From Deltaproteobacteria bacterium (lineage in GTDB: Bacteria > Desulfobacterota > Desulfobacteria > Desulfobacterales > Desulfatibacillaceae), in NCBI GenBank assembly GCA_016235345.1, contig JACRLG010000024.1, positions 186,001 through 250,000 on the forward strand: a stretch of DNA of 64,000 nucleotides, in the 5' to 3' direction. The position numbers and the translations under genes were made by a program. Under the pieces are notes generated by a model. The model was not told where the DNA came from. It was given only the letters and a program-made list of their open reading frames with translations, and ran no database searches. Of this stretch, positions 8,858 to 17,573 are shown piece by piece (the first letter of the stretch is position 1; every line of letters starts with the position of its first letter).

Positions 8858-9964
8858 ATGAAACGCGACGTCAAACTTTTAGTAGTGGACGATTCGGCCC
8901 TTTTCCGCCGCGTTGTGTCCAACGTCATAAGCGCCGATCCCGGCCTGACCGTTGTGGGCGAGGCGAAAAACGGCCTTGAGGGCGTAAAAATGACCCCGGT
9001 GGTCAATCCCGACGTGGTTCTTCTGGATATCAACATGCCGGTGATGGACGGCATAACTGCCCTGAAGCACATAATGATCCGCTCCCCCAAGCCCACAGTG
9101 ATGTTCTCCACCCTCACCAAGGCCGGGGCCTTTGTCACCTTCGACGCCCTTCGGTGCGGAGCCGTGGATTTCATCCACAAGCCGTCTCGCCAGGGAGCGC
9201 TCGACATGGAGGAGCAGAGCCGGGAGATACTGCGGAAAATTAGGCTGGCGGCCAGGGTCAAGGTCTCCTCCATCCGCTATCTCCGGCAGGCGCATTCAAG
9301 GGCCGAGGCCGATGAAACCCCCGATGTTTCCGCCGGCAACGTGGAGAGGGTGTTCGTAATCGGGGCCTCCGAGGGCGGTTACGGGGCGCTTTTAAAGATT
9401 CTTCCGGCCCTGGACAGGCGGCTTCCCGCCACCTTCCTGGTGGTGATTCACGATGACCCTGAGCACGTGGATTCATTTATACGCTACATGGACAGCCTCG
9501 CCCCCGGCCTGGTGCAGAAGGCCAGAACCGGCGTGCTCCTGTCGCCCGGCAGGGCCTACGTGTCATCGGGCATGGAATACGTCACCCTTTTGCGAAGCGG
9601 CGCGGATCATTCCCTGCACGTCTCGCCCTCGCCCTTTCCGGGCCGCAGAGGGGCCATCAATATGCTTATGTTTTCAGCCGCCGAAGCCATAGAGGACAGG
9701 GCGGCGGGCATGATTCTTTCGGGGTCGGGAAACGACGGGGCCGAGGGGTTGGCAGAAATAGCCAGGGTCGGGGGCGTGGCTCTTGTCCAGGAGCCCTCCA
9801 CCGCCTTTTGCGACGAGATGCCTCAATCGGCCTGGGACATGTGCCCTTCGGCCAGCCTTGTTTCCGACCGGGACGCAGCTCAAAGGTTCATGGAAATCTG
9901 CCTTGCCGACAGGCCTGGTTCCAAGAGACCGCCCCGCCAGTCTTCGGGATTATGGGGCCTGTGA
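8858..9964 (+). CDS. cheB: CheB protein-glutamate methylesterase with intact triad
   Basis: A 368-residue response regulator-methylesterase. The receiver (about 5-118) has acceptor motif DVVLLDINMPVMDG. The catalytic domain (about 166-345) keeps all three CheB residues: Ser in GASEGG, His in VVIHDDPEH, Asp in SGSGNDGAEG. It should hydrolyse glutamyl methyl esters on receptors when phosphorylated, and deamidate glutamines. A GGAAGG at -6 supports ATG 8858. It is separated from the two degenerate CheB paralogs by the ABC transporter genes and starts 15 bp after the binding-protein gene. Confidence 0.9.
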   Translation: MKRDVKLLVVDDSALFRRVVSNVISADPGLTVVGEAKNGLEGVKMTPVVNPDVVLLDINMPVMDGITALKHIMIRSPKPTVMFSTLTKAGAFVTFDALRCGAVDFIHKPSRQGALDMEEQSREILRKIRLAARVKVSSIRYLRQAHSRAEADETPDVSAGNVERVFVIGASEGGYGALLKILPALDRRLPATFLVVIHDDPEHVDSFIRYMDSLAPGLVQKARTGVLLSPGRAYVSSGMEYVTLLRSGADHSLHVSPSPFPGRRGAINMLMFSAAEAIEDRAAGMILSGSGNDGAEGLAEIARVGGVALVQEPSTAFCDEMPQSAWDMCPSASLVSDRDAAQRFMEICLADRPGSKRPPRQSSGLWGL

Positions 9965-10165
9965 GGCACGGTATCGTCGGCGCATTGAAGGCCGATTTCC
10001 TGCCGTGAATGGGCTTTTCGGACGGGCCTCCCCCAGGGTCAACGATGGGGCTGATCAATTATTACCATCCATTTCATTTGGTTATGCTTCCGCTGGGGAA
10101 ACCGGAACACCTTTGGCCTTGTGCCATGTTGAAACCTAAAACCCCATTCAGGACCTTTTCCCTCG

Positions 10166-12346
10166 ATGGAAAACGATCAGGATAACAGGGGGGCTTTGCC
10201 CGACGGCGGAGGCTTCTCCGGCGTCAAGCCCGACGCCCTCAGCCGGAAGAGCCGGGGGTTCAGCTTTCTCCTGGAACTTTCCCGGCTCCTTTCCAGAAAA
10301 GACCTTGACGATGCCGAGGTCCTTTCCAGGGTATCAGACCTCGCCCCCACGGGCCTGGCCCGTCCCGAACATGCAATGGTGCGCCTGTTGGTCAACGGGT
10401 GCATTCACGGAAGGCCGGATTTCCCCGCCGGGGCAAAAACGATCGAAAGCCCGGTAATGGTTTCCGGCCACTGCGTGGGAAGCCTCGATGCGGCATATCC
10501 AGGAGAGACGCCGGAAGGTTTTTCCGTCGAGGAAAAGAGCCTCATGGCCGAAACCGCGCACAGGATTTCCAGCTTCGTGGAGCGCAGCTTTCTGCAGTCG
10601 GCAAGAAAGAAGGGCATGGCGGCCAATGATCTGCTTACGGATTTTTTTTCCTGCATCCTAAATCCGTCGCCCATTGGCGAATTGACCTTGAAGGCGCTGG
10701 AAATATCGAAAATTCTGACCGGGAGCCCCAATGGGTTCGTGGGTTTTCTGGACCCGGAAACCGGCTACATGGTCTGCCCCACCATGCCTGCCGCAAAGAG
10801 TGTGCAAGGCGAAGGCCCCGGCGACCACATGGTTTTCAAGAAGTTTTCCGGCCTGTGGGGCTTTGTCCTCAAAAATCGCCGGGCCCTCATGGAAAATTGC
10901 CCCGAAAAGCATCCGAGTTCCGTGGGGGTTCCAGCCGGGCACATAAACGTCAGGCGCTTTCTGGGCGTTCCGTCGGTGATAGACGGAAGCATTGTGGGCA
11001 TGATCGCCCTAACCAACAAACCCTCGGATTACACTGATTCGGACCTTAAAATAATATCCCGCGTGGCCGATCTTCTTGCGCTGGCCATTTCGCGGGTTCG
11101 TGTGGCGGACGCCCTCAATCAGTCCAATGTACTTCTGGAAAGCCGGGTAAGAGAGAGAACGCGACAGCTTACGGACGAAATGGAGGCGCGGAGCCGGGCG
11201 GAGGAAGACCTTAGGCGCAGCAAGGAAATGTTCCAGGCGGTGTTTGACGGCATATCCGATCCTCTTTTAATGCTGGGCTCGGATATGTCTGTGCTGATGC
11301 TCAACAGGGCCGCAGCCGAGTACTATCGCCTCAGAAATCCTGAACGCTCACTCGGAAAGGCTTGCTTCAGGACCCTTGGGGGGGCTTCAGCCCCGTGCCC
11401 GGAATGCGGGATTCTCTCCGCCGTTGAACAGGGGCAGGCCGTGACCATCGAGCGCAAGGGGTTCAAGGATCCTGACCGCTACGAGCAGGCCACAGTTTAT
11501 CCCATCAAGAATTTCGCAACAGCTTCCTCAGCCTCGATTATTCACATTAGGGACGTAACCGAGTCAAAGGCCGTGCAACGCCATCTGGTTCAGAGCGAAA
11601 AACTGGCGTCCCTCGGCTACCTCATTTCGGGGATTGCCCACGAAATCAATAATCCCAACAATTTCATAACGTTTAACATACCAATACTGCGGGAGTACAT
11701 TCAAAGCGTGTTGCCGGTTCTGGACGAACATGCTGAAAAAGCGGGTGATTTCAACGCCTGCGGTATGCCATACCAGGAATTCCGGGAAGACCTTTTCAAG
11801 ATTCTGGACAACATAGAGTACGGTTCCTACCGGATAAACTCCATAGTCAGCAACTTGAGGGCTTTTTCCAGAAAAAGGGAGCAGGCCGAACCCAAGTGGG
11901 TGGACGTGGCCGAAGTTGTTGAAAACGCGCTGGCCATCTGCCGGATAAAGCTCTCGCATTCCGTGAAGACCCTCCAGGTTTCGGTGCCCGAGGACCTGCC
12001 GAGGCTCAAGACCGATCCCGACATGCTGGCGCAGATAATAATCAATTTCATGGTGAATGCCGCCCAGGCCGCCGACAAACGGGATTCATGGGTAAGCCTT
12101 GGGGTGAGGCTGGACGAAAGGGACCAGGGGCTTTTGGTGATCGAGGTGGCCGACAACGGCTGCGGCATGGACGAGGCCACAAAGGAGCGCATTTTCGACC
12201 CCTTCTTCACCACCAGGAGGGCGGGGGAGGGGACCGGGCTGGGCCTGTCCATGAGCCACCACCTGGCCGCCACCCTTGGGGGAAGAATCGAGGTGGAGTC
12301 AAAACCCGGCGAAGGAAGCTCCTTCAGGCTTTATCTTCATCTGTAG
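10166..12346 (+). CDS. GAF/PAS hybrid-input sensor histidine kinase
   Basis: 726 residues with no membrane segment. Residues about 30-150 are GAF-like and about 170-310 are a second GAF. A short coiled coil ([20 protein letters not shown]) leads to a PAS domain at about 350-465 that has a Cys cluster (CFRTLG; CPECG), seen in many anaerobe PAS domains. The HisKA phospho-acceptor is [13 protein letters not shown] (about 490). The ATPase has N-box [15 protein letters not shown]1 [10 protein letters not shown]-box IFDPFFTTR and G2 [12 protein letters not shown] cytoplasmic kinase is expected. No cognate regulator is adjacent except the CheB receiver upstream. No good Shine-Dalgarno lies before ATG 10166. 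Confidence 0.88.
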   Translation: MENDQDNRGALPDGGGFSGVKPDALSRKSRGFSFLLELSRLLSRKDLDDAEVLSRVSDLAPTGLARPEHAMVRLLVNGCIHGRPDFPAGAKTIESPVMVSGHCVGSLDAAYPGETPEGFSVEEKSLMAETAHRISSFVERSFLQSARKKGMAANDLLTDFFSCILNPSPIGELTLKALEISKILTGSPNGFVGFLDPETGYMVCPTMPAAKSVQGEGPGDHMVFKKFSGLWGFVLKNRRALMENCPEKHPSSVGVPAGHINVRRFLGVPSVIDGSIVGMIALTNKPSDYTDSDLKIISRVADLLALAISRVRVADALNQSNVLLESRVRERTRQLTDEMEARSRAEEDLRRSKEMFQAVFDGISDPLLMLGSDMSVLMLNRAAAEYYRLRNPERSLGKACFRTLGGASAPCPECGILSAVEQGQAVTIERKGFKDPDRYEQATVYPIKNFATASSASIIHIRDVTESKAVQRHLVQSEKLASLGYLISGIAHEINNPNNFITFNIPILREYIQSVLPVLDEHAEKAGDFNACGMPYQEFREDLFKILDNIEYGSYRINSIVSNLRAFSRKREQAEPKWVDVAEVVENALAICRIKLSHSVKTLQVSVPEDLPRLKTDPDMLAQIIINFMVNAAQAADKRDSWVSLGVRLDERDQGLLVIEVADNGCGMDEATKERIFDPFFTTRRAGEGTGLGLSMSHHLAATLGGRIEVESKPGEGSSFRLYLHL

Positions 12347-12392
12347 CATGGAGTTTTTGCCTGACGGAAATTTCAGGCTTGCGGGCTCTGCA

Positions 12393-12992
12393 TTAGGGCA
12401 GGTGGGAGATTATGGCCGACTGAAGCTCTTCCTCCCGGCCCCAGAAAAAATGGTCGGCATGGGGAATCATCGTGAAGCGGGCTTCCGGGTTCCACTTTTG
12501 GGCGGCTTCGAAAACCATGTCTGGCGGGCCGAAGGTGTCATCCTCCCCGGCGATTACGGCAAGAAGGCCTTCTATCCGGTCTTCCGGGAAATCCAGAAGC
12601 GCCACCGGCGGGGCCACCAGGAACATGGGTGGATGCCCCAGCCGCCCTGATGCCTTCGCGTTGATCCAGGCTCCGAAGGAATACCCGGCTAGAAATATCC
12701 TGTCTTTTCCAAGGCCGAGAAGGTGATTCATGGCGGCCATCACGTCGTCCTGTTCGCCAAGGCCGCCGTCGTAAGCCCCTCCGCTTTGCCCCACTCCCCG
12801 GAAGTTGAAACGAAGCGTGGAAATGTCCGTGTTCAGAAAGGCCATCTGAAGCGACACCACCACGTTGGAATTCATGTCCCCCCCGTAGAGGGGATGGGGG
12901 TGGGTTATCACCGAAGCCGTGTTTCCTGAGGCTTCCGTATAAATCCCTTCAAGCTCGATGTCGCCGGAACCGAAACGGATTTGTCGGGTCAC
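12393..12992 (-). CDS. Alpha/beta hydrolase, COG2945-like
   Basis: About 199 residues of a small alpha/beta hydrolase. The nucleophile elbow is LAGYSFGAW, an early THPHPLYGG motif resembles the dienelactone-hydrolase/COG2945 group, and a C-terminal His lies in PHADHFFWG. Asp in AGEDDTFG is the probable acid. GTG 12992 is chosen because GGAG at 13000-13003 lies 7 nt upstream and it starts one base after the stop of the decarboxylase gene. A longer frame to 13031 would overlap that gene. It is probably co-transcribed with the decarboxylase. The substrate is unknown. Confidence 0.82.
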   Translation of the reverse strand: MTRQIRFGSGDIELEGIYTEASGNTASVITHPHPLYGGDMNSNVVVSLQMAFLNTDISTLRFNFRGVGQSGGAYDGGLGEQDDVMAAMNHLLGLGKDRIFLAGYSFGAWINAKASGRLGHPPMFLVAPPVALLDFPEDRIEGLLAVIAGEDDTFGPPDMVFEAAQKWNPEARFTMIPHADHFFWGREEELQSAIISHLP

Positions 12993-12993
12993 G

Positions 12994-14685
12994 TCAAATC
13001 TCCGAAAGGGCCGCTTCGAAAAACGACCCAAGGCTCTTTTTCGCTATGGCTTCCTGTTCGTCCAGAATTTCCCGCAAAATTCCCATGTGGGTTATGGGGT
13101 TCATTATTACGGCGCGAAGCACCACCGTGGGGCCGCCCTTGTTTTCCGGGAGCCGCAGCGTGGTCCTGGAAACGAAGCTCTTGCCCGCCTCCCGCTGCAT
13201 CCTCTGAAGCTCGGTGTTGGCGTTGTTGACGTGCTCGTTTAAGCGGATGATGAGTTCCGGGTCAGCCTTGCCGAATTTTTCCTTAAGGGCCTCTGGCATG
13301 TATCTGTAAGTCAGGATGTTCAGCTCCGGCCTTGTCATTAGGGCGAAATTCGGTCGGGATTCGATCTCTTCGGCAAAGGCCCTGGCGGTTTCTATGCCGT
13401 TGTCGATTAGAAGCGCGTAGCCCCTCTGGCCCATGATTTTTAAGGCGCAATCAAGGATGAGGGATGTGGACGAGCGCGATCCTGCAAGGCTCCGGATGCC
13501 CAAGTCCACCGAGCCGGGGCGGTTGACGTAGGACGCGTAGTAGGCCACGGCGTCCATTGCGCGGGGGTCCTTGAAATAGACCATGCCGCAGGTCATTGGC
13601 ATGTAGAACTGCTTGTGGCCGTCTATGGTCACCGAGTCGGCCTTTTCGATGCCGGAAAGCAGGTGGGCGTATTTTTCGGAAAAGAGGGTGGGGCCTCCCC
13701 AGGCCGCGTCCACGTGAAAATGGATTTTGTGGCGCGCGCAGATTTCGGCGATTTCATTCAGGGGATCCACGGTTCCGGTTTCGGTGGTGCCCGCCACTCC
13801 CACCACGGCCATTATAAGGGTGGCCGGGCTTTCATTTTTGAGGGAGTCGATGGTGTTTTCAAGGCAGTGAAGGTCCATGCGGTTCTTGTTGTCCACCGGG
13901 ACAGAAAGCACGTTGGCGTTTCCGATTCCCAGCACCCCCCCCGCCTTCCTTAAGCTGTAATGGCCGAGCTGGGACACCAAAACCACGCACCTTTCGATAC
14001 CGTAGGCCTTGCAGGCGGCGGCCACGCCCTCCTTTTCAACGCCGGAGAAACCGTTTACCGGAGCCAGAAGCCGGTTTCTGGCCACCCACAGGGCGGTCAG
14101 GTTGGCCTGGGTTCCGCCCTCCACGAATCCTCCGAGGCTGGTGTAGCCGCTCTGGATGTGCTCGTTGTAGAAGGCGTCGTCCTCCTTGTAGATCATGCGG
14201 TGGAGTTTGGCCAGAACCTGCTTTTCGACGATGGAGACCACCTTGCTGGTCTCCAGCTTGACCACGTTCTGGTTCAGCGCTGAAACTATGGTGGAAAGAT
14301 GAACCATGAAAAAGGGGATGGCCGAGGTCATGTGCCCTATGAAATAGGGCGACGACACGTTCACGGCGTGGGGGGCGATGTTGTCTATGAGATCGGTTAT
14401 GACCTGAGCGAGCTTTTTTTCCGGTTCCTTGCTTATGGCCGAATCCATGAAGCGCCTTGAAAGCTCGGTCAGGGCAAGTTCTTCGGTGATGCCCACGTGG
14501 TTGCGAAGAAAATCCTGGAGCCCGAAAAGGATCTGCTCCATGTACTTGACAAGGGTGGCCCTTGCCGAGTCGTTTTCCCTCAGTATGAAGATGCGTTTAA
14601 GGGTCTCCCGGTTCGCCACGAGTTCACGGGTGGCGTCAGGGGGCCTTGCCGCTGTTCTATCGAATATCTGGGCCGTGTTTTTCAT
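12994..14685 (-). CDS. panP: PLP-dependent decarboxylase, PanP-like aspartate 1-decarboxylase
   Basis: 563 residues of the group II PLP decarboxylase family (glutamate/tyrosine/aspartate). The PLP lysine is in SVTIDGHKQFYMPMTCG; the cofactor Asp and stacking His are in HFHVDAAWGG and VSQLGHYSLRKAG. The N-terminal extension and the GHMTSAIPFFMVHLS segment match the putative aspartate 1-decarboxylase PanP group, which makes beta-alanine for pantothenate in species lacking PanD. Glutamate decarboxylase is the alternative. No other pantothenate gene is in the window, so function rests on family resemblance. Confidence 0.75.
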   Translation of the reverse strand: MKNTAQIFDRTAARPPDATRELVANRETLKRIFILRENDSARATLVKYMEQILFGLQDFLRNHVGITEELALTELSRRFMDSAISKEPEKKLAQVITDLIDNIAPHAVNVSSPYFIGHMTSAIPFFMVHLSTIVSALNQNVVKLETSKVVSIVEKQVLAKLHRMIYKEDDAFYNEHIQSGYTSLGGFVEGGTQANLTALWVARNRLLAPVNGFSGVEKEGVAAACKAYGIERCVVLVSQLGHYSLRKAGGVLGIGNANVLSVPVDNKNRMDLHCLENTIDSLKNESPATLIMAVVGVAGTTETGTVDPLNEIAEICARHKIHFHVDAAWGGPTLFSEKYAHLLSGIEKADSVTIDGHKQFYMPMTCGMVYFKDPRAMDAVAYYASYVNRPGSVDLGIRSLAGSRSSTSLILDCALKIMGQRGYALLIDNGIETARAFAEEIESRPNFALMTRPELNILTYRYMPEALKEKFGKADPELIIRLNEHVNNANTELQRMQREAGKSFVSRTTLRLPENKGGPTVVLRAVIMNPITHMGILREILDEQEAIAKKSLGSFFEAALSEI

Positions 14686-14793
14686 TTCTCTATGGGCAGG
14701 CGAATTTTTCGCCGGAAGCTGCTGCAGGTTTTGCCCCGGTCGATTCCGAAGGCCCTTGAAAAGAATTTCTTTTCACCCGGTTTGCTTCTGCGG

Positions 14794-15966
14794 TCAAGGG
14801 AAAAGATCGGGGAATGCGCCCTTCCGGTCCGGCTTGCCGCAGGTCCCGTTGGCGCATCCGCAACCGTGCGCTTCCCCAGGGCTTTCCTGGGAGTCATGGC
14901 CCTTGTTTCTTTTAAAGGCGCGAAAAAGCGGGGGGGCCGATATGGCCAAAAGAATCAGGAGGCTGGCCCAGGCCGCCCAGCCCGGCACGATCTCGGAGGC
15001 CTGCCCGGCAACCGCCCTGGCTGAAACTCCGAAAAAGGCGTAGGCACGGTCAACGGCGAATCCCGCCGCAACGGAAAAAAGGGCGATGGACGACAGGTAA
15101 ATGGTTGCGGCCCGTTTTCCAAGGATGCCAAAAATAACCGTAAGGGACGTGATGTTGGTGGCCGGCCCGGCCAGGAGGAAAACCAGGGCGGAGCCGGGGC
15201 TTACCCCGGAAAGTATCAGGGCCGCCGCTATGGGGGTGGACGCTGTGGCGCAGATGTAGATGGGAATGCCCACAAGAAGCATTATGAGATAGGAAATGAT
15301 ACCGCCGCCCATGTACCTGGAAAGGGCGTCCGGGGGAATGATTGCGGTGATGACTCCGGCAAGAAGGATTCCAGCGAAGAACCAGCCGGCCATGTCGGCC
15401 CACACGTCATTGAACGCGTACTTGAGCCCTGACACGAATTTTTCGCCCAGGCCGTGATGGTTCCTGTGGTCCTGTGGCGGGCAGTCGACGCCGTCGCAGC
15501 AGCCGTCAACTGGGCACGAGAGGTCCGGCGTAACGGTCGCCCCGGTGCCGCGCCAGCCGACAAGGTTTTCCGTTATTCCGGCGGCGACGGCGGTCACAAA
15601 GGCCGCAAGGGGCCGGGCCACGGTCATTATGGGGTCCAAGAGGGCGTAGGTTATGCTTATGGAATCGATGCCGGATTCGGGCGTGGCTATCATGAAGGCT
15701 GTCGTCGCCCCGTTGTTCGCTCCCTGCTTTTTAAGGGAGACGGCGGCGGGGAGCACTCCGCACGAGCACAGGGGAAGCGGGATGCCAATTATTGCGGCCT
15801 TGAATACCGAGGAAAAGCGCCCGGTTCCAAGGTGGGCGGATATCCCCTGGGGGTTGATGAACGCCCTTAAAAGGCCCGCCACCAGGATTCCGAACAGGAT
15901 GTAAAAAGCCGACTCGAACAGGAGTTTCCATGTTCCGCTGGCCGCCTCGATTAGAAATTCAGTCAT
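14794..15966 (-). CDS. SO_0444/ArsP-type Cu/Zn efflux permease
   Basis: About 390 residues with eight or so membrane segments, in two homologous halves typical of COG0701 permeases. The N-half motif PLPLCSCGVLPAAVSLKKQG and the C-half IYICATASTPIAAALILSG carry the conserved Cys and Thr/Ser features of the family. A soluble loop between the halves is rich in metal ligands (CPVDGCCDGVDCPPQDHRNH), as is the C-terminus (HGCGCANGTCGKP). Together they suggest binding and export of soft metal ions. ATG 15966 was chosen because GGAAGG lies 6 nt upstream; the longer frame to 16005 lacks a comparable site. Confidence 0.8.
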   Translation of the reverse strand: MTEFLIEAASGTWKLLFESAFYILFGILVAGLLRAFINPQGISAHLGTGRFSSVFKAAIIGIPLPLCSCGVLPAAVSLKKQGANNGATTAFMIATPESGIDSISITYALLDPIMTVARPLAAFVTAVAAGITENLVGWRGTGATVTPDLSCPVDGCCDGVDCPPQDHRNHHGLGEKFVSGLKYAFNDVWADMAGWFFAGILLAGVITAIIPPDALSRYMGGGIISYLIMLLVGIPIYICATASTPIAAALILSGVSPGSALVFLLAGPATNITSLTVIFGILGKRAATIYLSSIALFSVAAGFAVDRAYAFFGVSARAVAGQASEIVPGWAAWASLLILLAISAPPLFRAFKRNKGHDSQESPGEAHGCGCANGTCGKPDRKGAFPDLFP

Positions 15967-16210
15967 GTCGCCTTCCAGTTCCGTGAATACGAGCTTTGAT
16001 CTCATCGGGCTTATCTTCGATCCTCAATGAAGCACGAACAGCCGGGTCAGGCTGTTTTACAAAATAAGACGTCTGGAAGACGGGGCAAGCAGGCACGAGA
16101 GATAAAAGCGACACTGAAGGCGAAAATTGAGGAAAAGCCGGACAAAAACAAAAAAGCGGGACAGCGCCTTGCCAGGCGGAAAAGCCTGCTGCGCAGAAAT
16201 CCACTACGGG

Positions 16211-16246
16211 CTCCCTCCCCATTTAATCGGGTCGCGGGGAGGGGGC
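16211..16246 (-). terminator. Possible terminator hairpin
   Basis: CCCTCCCC and GGGGAGGG form a stem about 39 bp downstream of the minus-strand Cys-rich gene. No strong T-run follows, so the call is weak. Confidence 0.35.
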
Positions 16247-16284
16247 CCCTTGGGAATAAGGGGTTGAAAAGACAGGAAGGAGTG

Positions 16285-16536
16285 TCAGGCGCTGGCCAGG
16301 GTCTGCATTTCCTGGGCTTTGCCAGAACGGCGGACGGTTCTTGTGCCTCTGTAGGCGGCGTGCTCATCCGGCCAGAAAATGGCCCGCAGTAAATGCAGGT
16401 AGGCCGTGATGTCAATTTCCTCGCGGTCAACGTAGGCTGTCTTGTGCTTGCAACCGCCGCAATCCCAGCCTGGAGCGTTTTTTTTGGCCGCACGGGACAA
16501 ACATGCATCATACTTCGGGCAATCAGGATTTCGCAT
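16285..16536 (-). CDS. Cys-rich small protein, function unknown
   Basis: An 83-residue protein with four cysteines spaced CPKYDAC then WDCGGC, a likely zinc site, followed by a basic tail (RGTRTVRRSGKAQ). ATG 16536 is preceded by AGAGGT at a 6-nt gap, preferred over the longer frame to 16578. It stands alone between the efflux permease and efp, with a palindrome upstream (16610-16626). I cannot assign a function; a small nucleic-acid-binding or regulatory protein is one possibility. Confidence 0.65.
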   Translation of the reverse strand: MRNPDCPKYDACLSRAAKKNAPGWDCGGCKHKTAYVDREEIDITAYLHLLRAIFWPDEHAAYRGTRTVRRSGKAQEMQTLASA

Positions 16537-16609
16537 GGCTGACCTCTTGCATGTTGAAGATAAGGATTGCCCCCCCACCCTTGCCGGAAGACTTTACCTG
16601 TAAGTATGC

Positions 16610-16626
16610 AAATTGGATTCCAATTT
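16610..16626. promoter_or_regulatory. Operator-like palindrome
   Basis: AAATTGGA-T-TCCAATTT is a perfect 8+8 inverted repeat, 74 bp upstream of the Cys-rich gene and in the AT-rich spacer before efp. It could bind a dimeric regulator; no regulator is identified. Confidence 0.35.
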
Positions 16627-16939
16627 ATACATGCGATATAAAAAAATTAATAACATCTTGTTTTATCATCAAATTTTTTTATGCCGCATTGCGACATGAA
16701 AAACAGGCGAAATGGTGAAAATAACCGCATATCTTGGGGAAAATGCCCGCATGTCAGGGCCGTTTTGTGGCTGATTTCACAATTATCAAAGGAAAATGTC
16801 CGCTTATCGGACCTTCATGGCGACTGACAGGTATTTTTTTCTTTAGAGCGATGGATTATTGGGAAATAATGCCGCTTTATTCTTTTACGTAATTTCCATT
16901 ATTGCCTTCTTGAGCCGTGTATTCGCTCTTTTTGCCTCA

Positions 16940-16968
16940 TTGACACTTAAAGCTTAATCGTTTATAGA
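16940..16968 (+). promoter_or_regulatory. Sigma-70 promoter of efp
   Basis: TTGACA at 16940-16945 and TATAGA at 16963-16968 are separated by exactly 17 bp, close to the ideal housekeeping promoter. The efp start is 38 bp downstream of the -10 box, with AGAGGG as ribosome site. Confidence 0.8.
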
Positions 16969-17005
16969 AGCCTCAAAAATTTTCTCAGGAAAGAGGGTCT
17001 TTACA

Positions 17006-17569
17006 ATGATCAACGCAGGCGAGCTTAGAAAGAACATCAAGATCATGGTTGAAAACGAGCCGTACGTCATGGTGGACGTGCAGTTCGTCAAGCCCGGCAA
17101 GGGAGTGGCCTTTTACAAGTGCAAGATGCGCAACTTCCTGACCGGTACGCTTCTTGAGCGCACCTACCGCTCCGGCGACGTTTTCGAGCCCGCAGAGATG
17201 AGCGAGCGAACGATGCAGTATTCGTACCTCCAGGACAACGAATACTACTTCATGGACACCCAGACCTACGAGCAGGTGATGCTCACCGCCGACCAGGTGG
17301 GGGACGCCAAGGACTTCATCATCGACAACCTGGAAATGGACATCCTGTTTTTCCAGGACCGGGCCATCGGCATCACCCTTCCCAACTTCGTCGATCTCAA
17401 TGTGGTGAAGGCCGACCCCTGGGCCAAGGGCGATTCCGTTGCAGGCGACTCCAAGCCCGTGACCATGGGGACCGGCCTCGTGATCCAGGTTCCGCCGTTC
17501 ATCGAGGAAGGCGACAAGATCACCGTGGACACCCGCACCAGGGCCTACGTCACCCGCGCCAAGAAATAG
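17006..17569 (+). CDS. efp: Translation elongation factor P
   Basis: 187 residues, the normal length. EF-P enters the ribosomal E-site and relieves stalling at consecutive prolines. The N-terminal KOW-like domain carries the modification loop FVKPGKGVAF, with the modifiable lysine at position 32 (equivalent to Lys34 in E. coli). Two OB domains follow, ending in the family signature near residue 150-180 (VQVPPFIEEGDKITVDTRT). The epmA gene starts 4 bp after the stop, which indicates beta-lysylation of that lysine. Confidence 0.97.
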   Translation: MINAGELRKNIKIMVENEPYVMVDVQFVKPGKGVAFYKCKMRNFLTGTLLERTYRSGDVFEPAEMSERTMQYSYLQDNEYYFMDTQTYEQVMLTADQVGDAKDFIIDNLEMDILFFQDRAIGITLPNFVDLNVVKADPWAKGDSVAGDSKPVTMGTGLVIQVPPFIEEGDKITVDTRTRAYVTRAKK

Positions 17570-17573
17570 GCCG

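Larger units (their letters stand above)
16537..17005. other. AT-rich intergenic region between divergent genes
   Basis: This 469-bp spacer is clearly richer in A+T than the flanking genes. It holds the 16610 palindrome and the efp promoter at 16940-16968. The middle (16640-16900) shows only poly-T/A runs; I see no gene or stable RNA in it. Confidence 0.6.

Noticed and set aside
10020-10165. Sigma-54 promoter before the histidine kinase
   Set aside because: TGGCCTTGTGCCATG lacks the correct GG-to-GC spacing.
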